Program-made: the position numbers and the translations under genes | Notes under the pieces: model-generated | What the model was told of the DNA's origin: nothing | Databases searched by the model: none | Seen by the model: only the letters and a program-made list of their open reading frames with translations | Assembly: GCA_013399875.1 (NCBI GenBank) | Contig: VXAZ01000289.1 | Location: 889,744 to 953,743, forward strand | From: Gymnorhina tibicen | Lineage: Eukaryota; Chordata; Aves; Passeriformes; Artamidae | Direction: 5' to 3' | DNA: 64,000 bases | Shown: piece after piece, positions 63,421 through 64,000 of the stretch | Layout: each line of letters starts with the position of its first letter | Numbering within the stretch: the first letter of the stretch is position 1

Positions 63421-64000
63421 AAACAGCACAGAAACGAGACGTCAGCTGCATCCTAATTTGTGGTGGTTCATCAAATGTTATCTGATCGTGGGTGTTAGTG
63501 AAACAGCAGAGGAAGAAGCAGCCTTTCCACAGCAAACAACCAAAAGGAAAATATTTCACTTTAAATTGTATTTCTTTCATTATAATTACCATTTAACTGT
63601 TATTCTTGCACTGAAATGAGAGAAATGAGAGGAGAAATGTGGTGATTAATAGCTCTTACTGGTCAGCATAAAGTGGCACAAATCTTTCTTCTAAAGACAT
63701 ATGACCTGCAAAGGGAGAACAGAAAGTTCAGAATTCCAAAGGGTGGCCATCCTGCACAGGCAGATAAAAGCCTGCTGGTGGATCCACCTGTCCAAAACAG
63801 AAAGGCTAAAACACAACCATGGACATTATGGCAGGAATGGGGACCACTTCTGAAGACAGTGTTCCTTCAGTGGGGTTCTGCATTGCAGCGTGTGGGGCAC
63901 AGAGTCAGAGGATGCTTCATCTGCTGGGGCACTTGGGAACAGCCAAGGATACAATTTTGCATCCAGAAGGGACTCTTTGCAAGCGAAGGGAATGATGTAG
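63421..64000. other. End of window, nothing identified
   Basis: No exon or repeat recognised. If the CpG-rich patch is a plus-strand promoter, this would be its first exon or intron. Confidence 0.4.

Noticed and set aside
48842..64000. WASF1 3' exons expected next in synteny
   Set aside because: No minus-strand frame resembles the WASF1 acidic C-terminus; the gene probably starts beyond the window.

Overview
The window is ordinary vertebrate nuclear DNA, almost certainly from a bird. The evidence is widespread CR1 LINE fragments of the avian type, an avian ERVL-type LTR, large introns with GT-AG junctions, and two genes whose proteins can be recognised directly. The order FIG4 then GPR6, both on the plus strand, matches the neighbourhood on human chromosome 6q21, so this is a conserved syntenic block. 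The species or order cannot be told from the sequence. Short N runs (20813-20819, 28592, 46915-47024, 48775-48777) mark it as a draft assembly.

Layout. Positions 1-20.35 kb hold the 3' third of FIG4, the PI(3,5)P2 5-phosphatase of the PIKfyve-VAC14-FIG4 complex. There are seven coding exons (2539-19752), and their phases join without a break into 278 residues plus a stop. A 3' UTR with two AATAAA signals follows. The exons upstream of 2539 lie outside the window. Positions 20.35-46.1 kb are a roughly 26 kb interval with no supportable protein-coding gene. It holds a compact LTR retroelement on the minus strand (28002-29948) with a 6-bp target duplication, near-identical LTRs, a polypurine tract and a primer-binding site complementary to elongator tRNA-Met. 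It also holds an avian ERVL-type LTR (about 31.68-32.24 kb) and CR1 copies at 45.4-46.4 kb. GPR6, a single-coding-exon orphan GPCR of the GPR3/6/12 family, occupies 47079-48065 inside a CpG island, with a poly(A) signal at 48518. From 48.6 kb to the end is mostly non-genic sequence with an old CR1 copy (58.58-59.16 kb), a short local duplication (62.0/62.4 kb) and an unassigned CpG-rich patch (63.16-63.42 kb).

FIG4 and GPR6 have no known joint pathway. Their adjacency is an ancestral gene order, not an operon. I found no CRISPR array, no bacterial or mobile gene cluster and no new protein system. The most notable item is the small tRNA-Met-primed LTR element without coding capacity. After that come the orphan CpG-rich region at the right end and several motif-level candidates between the genes.
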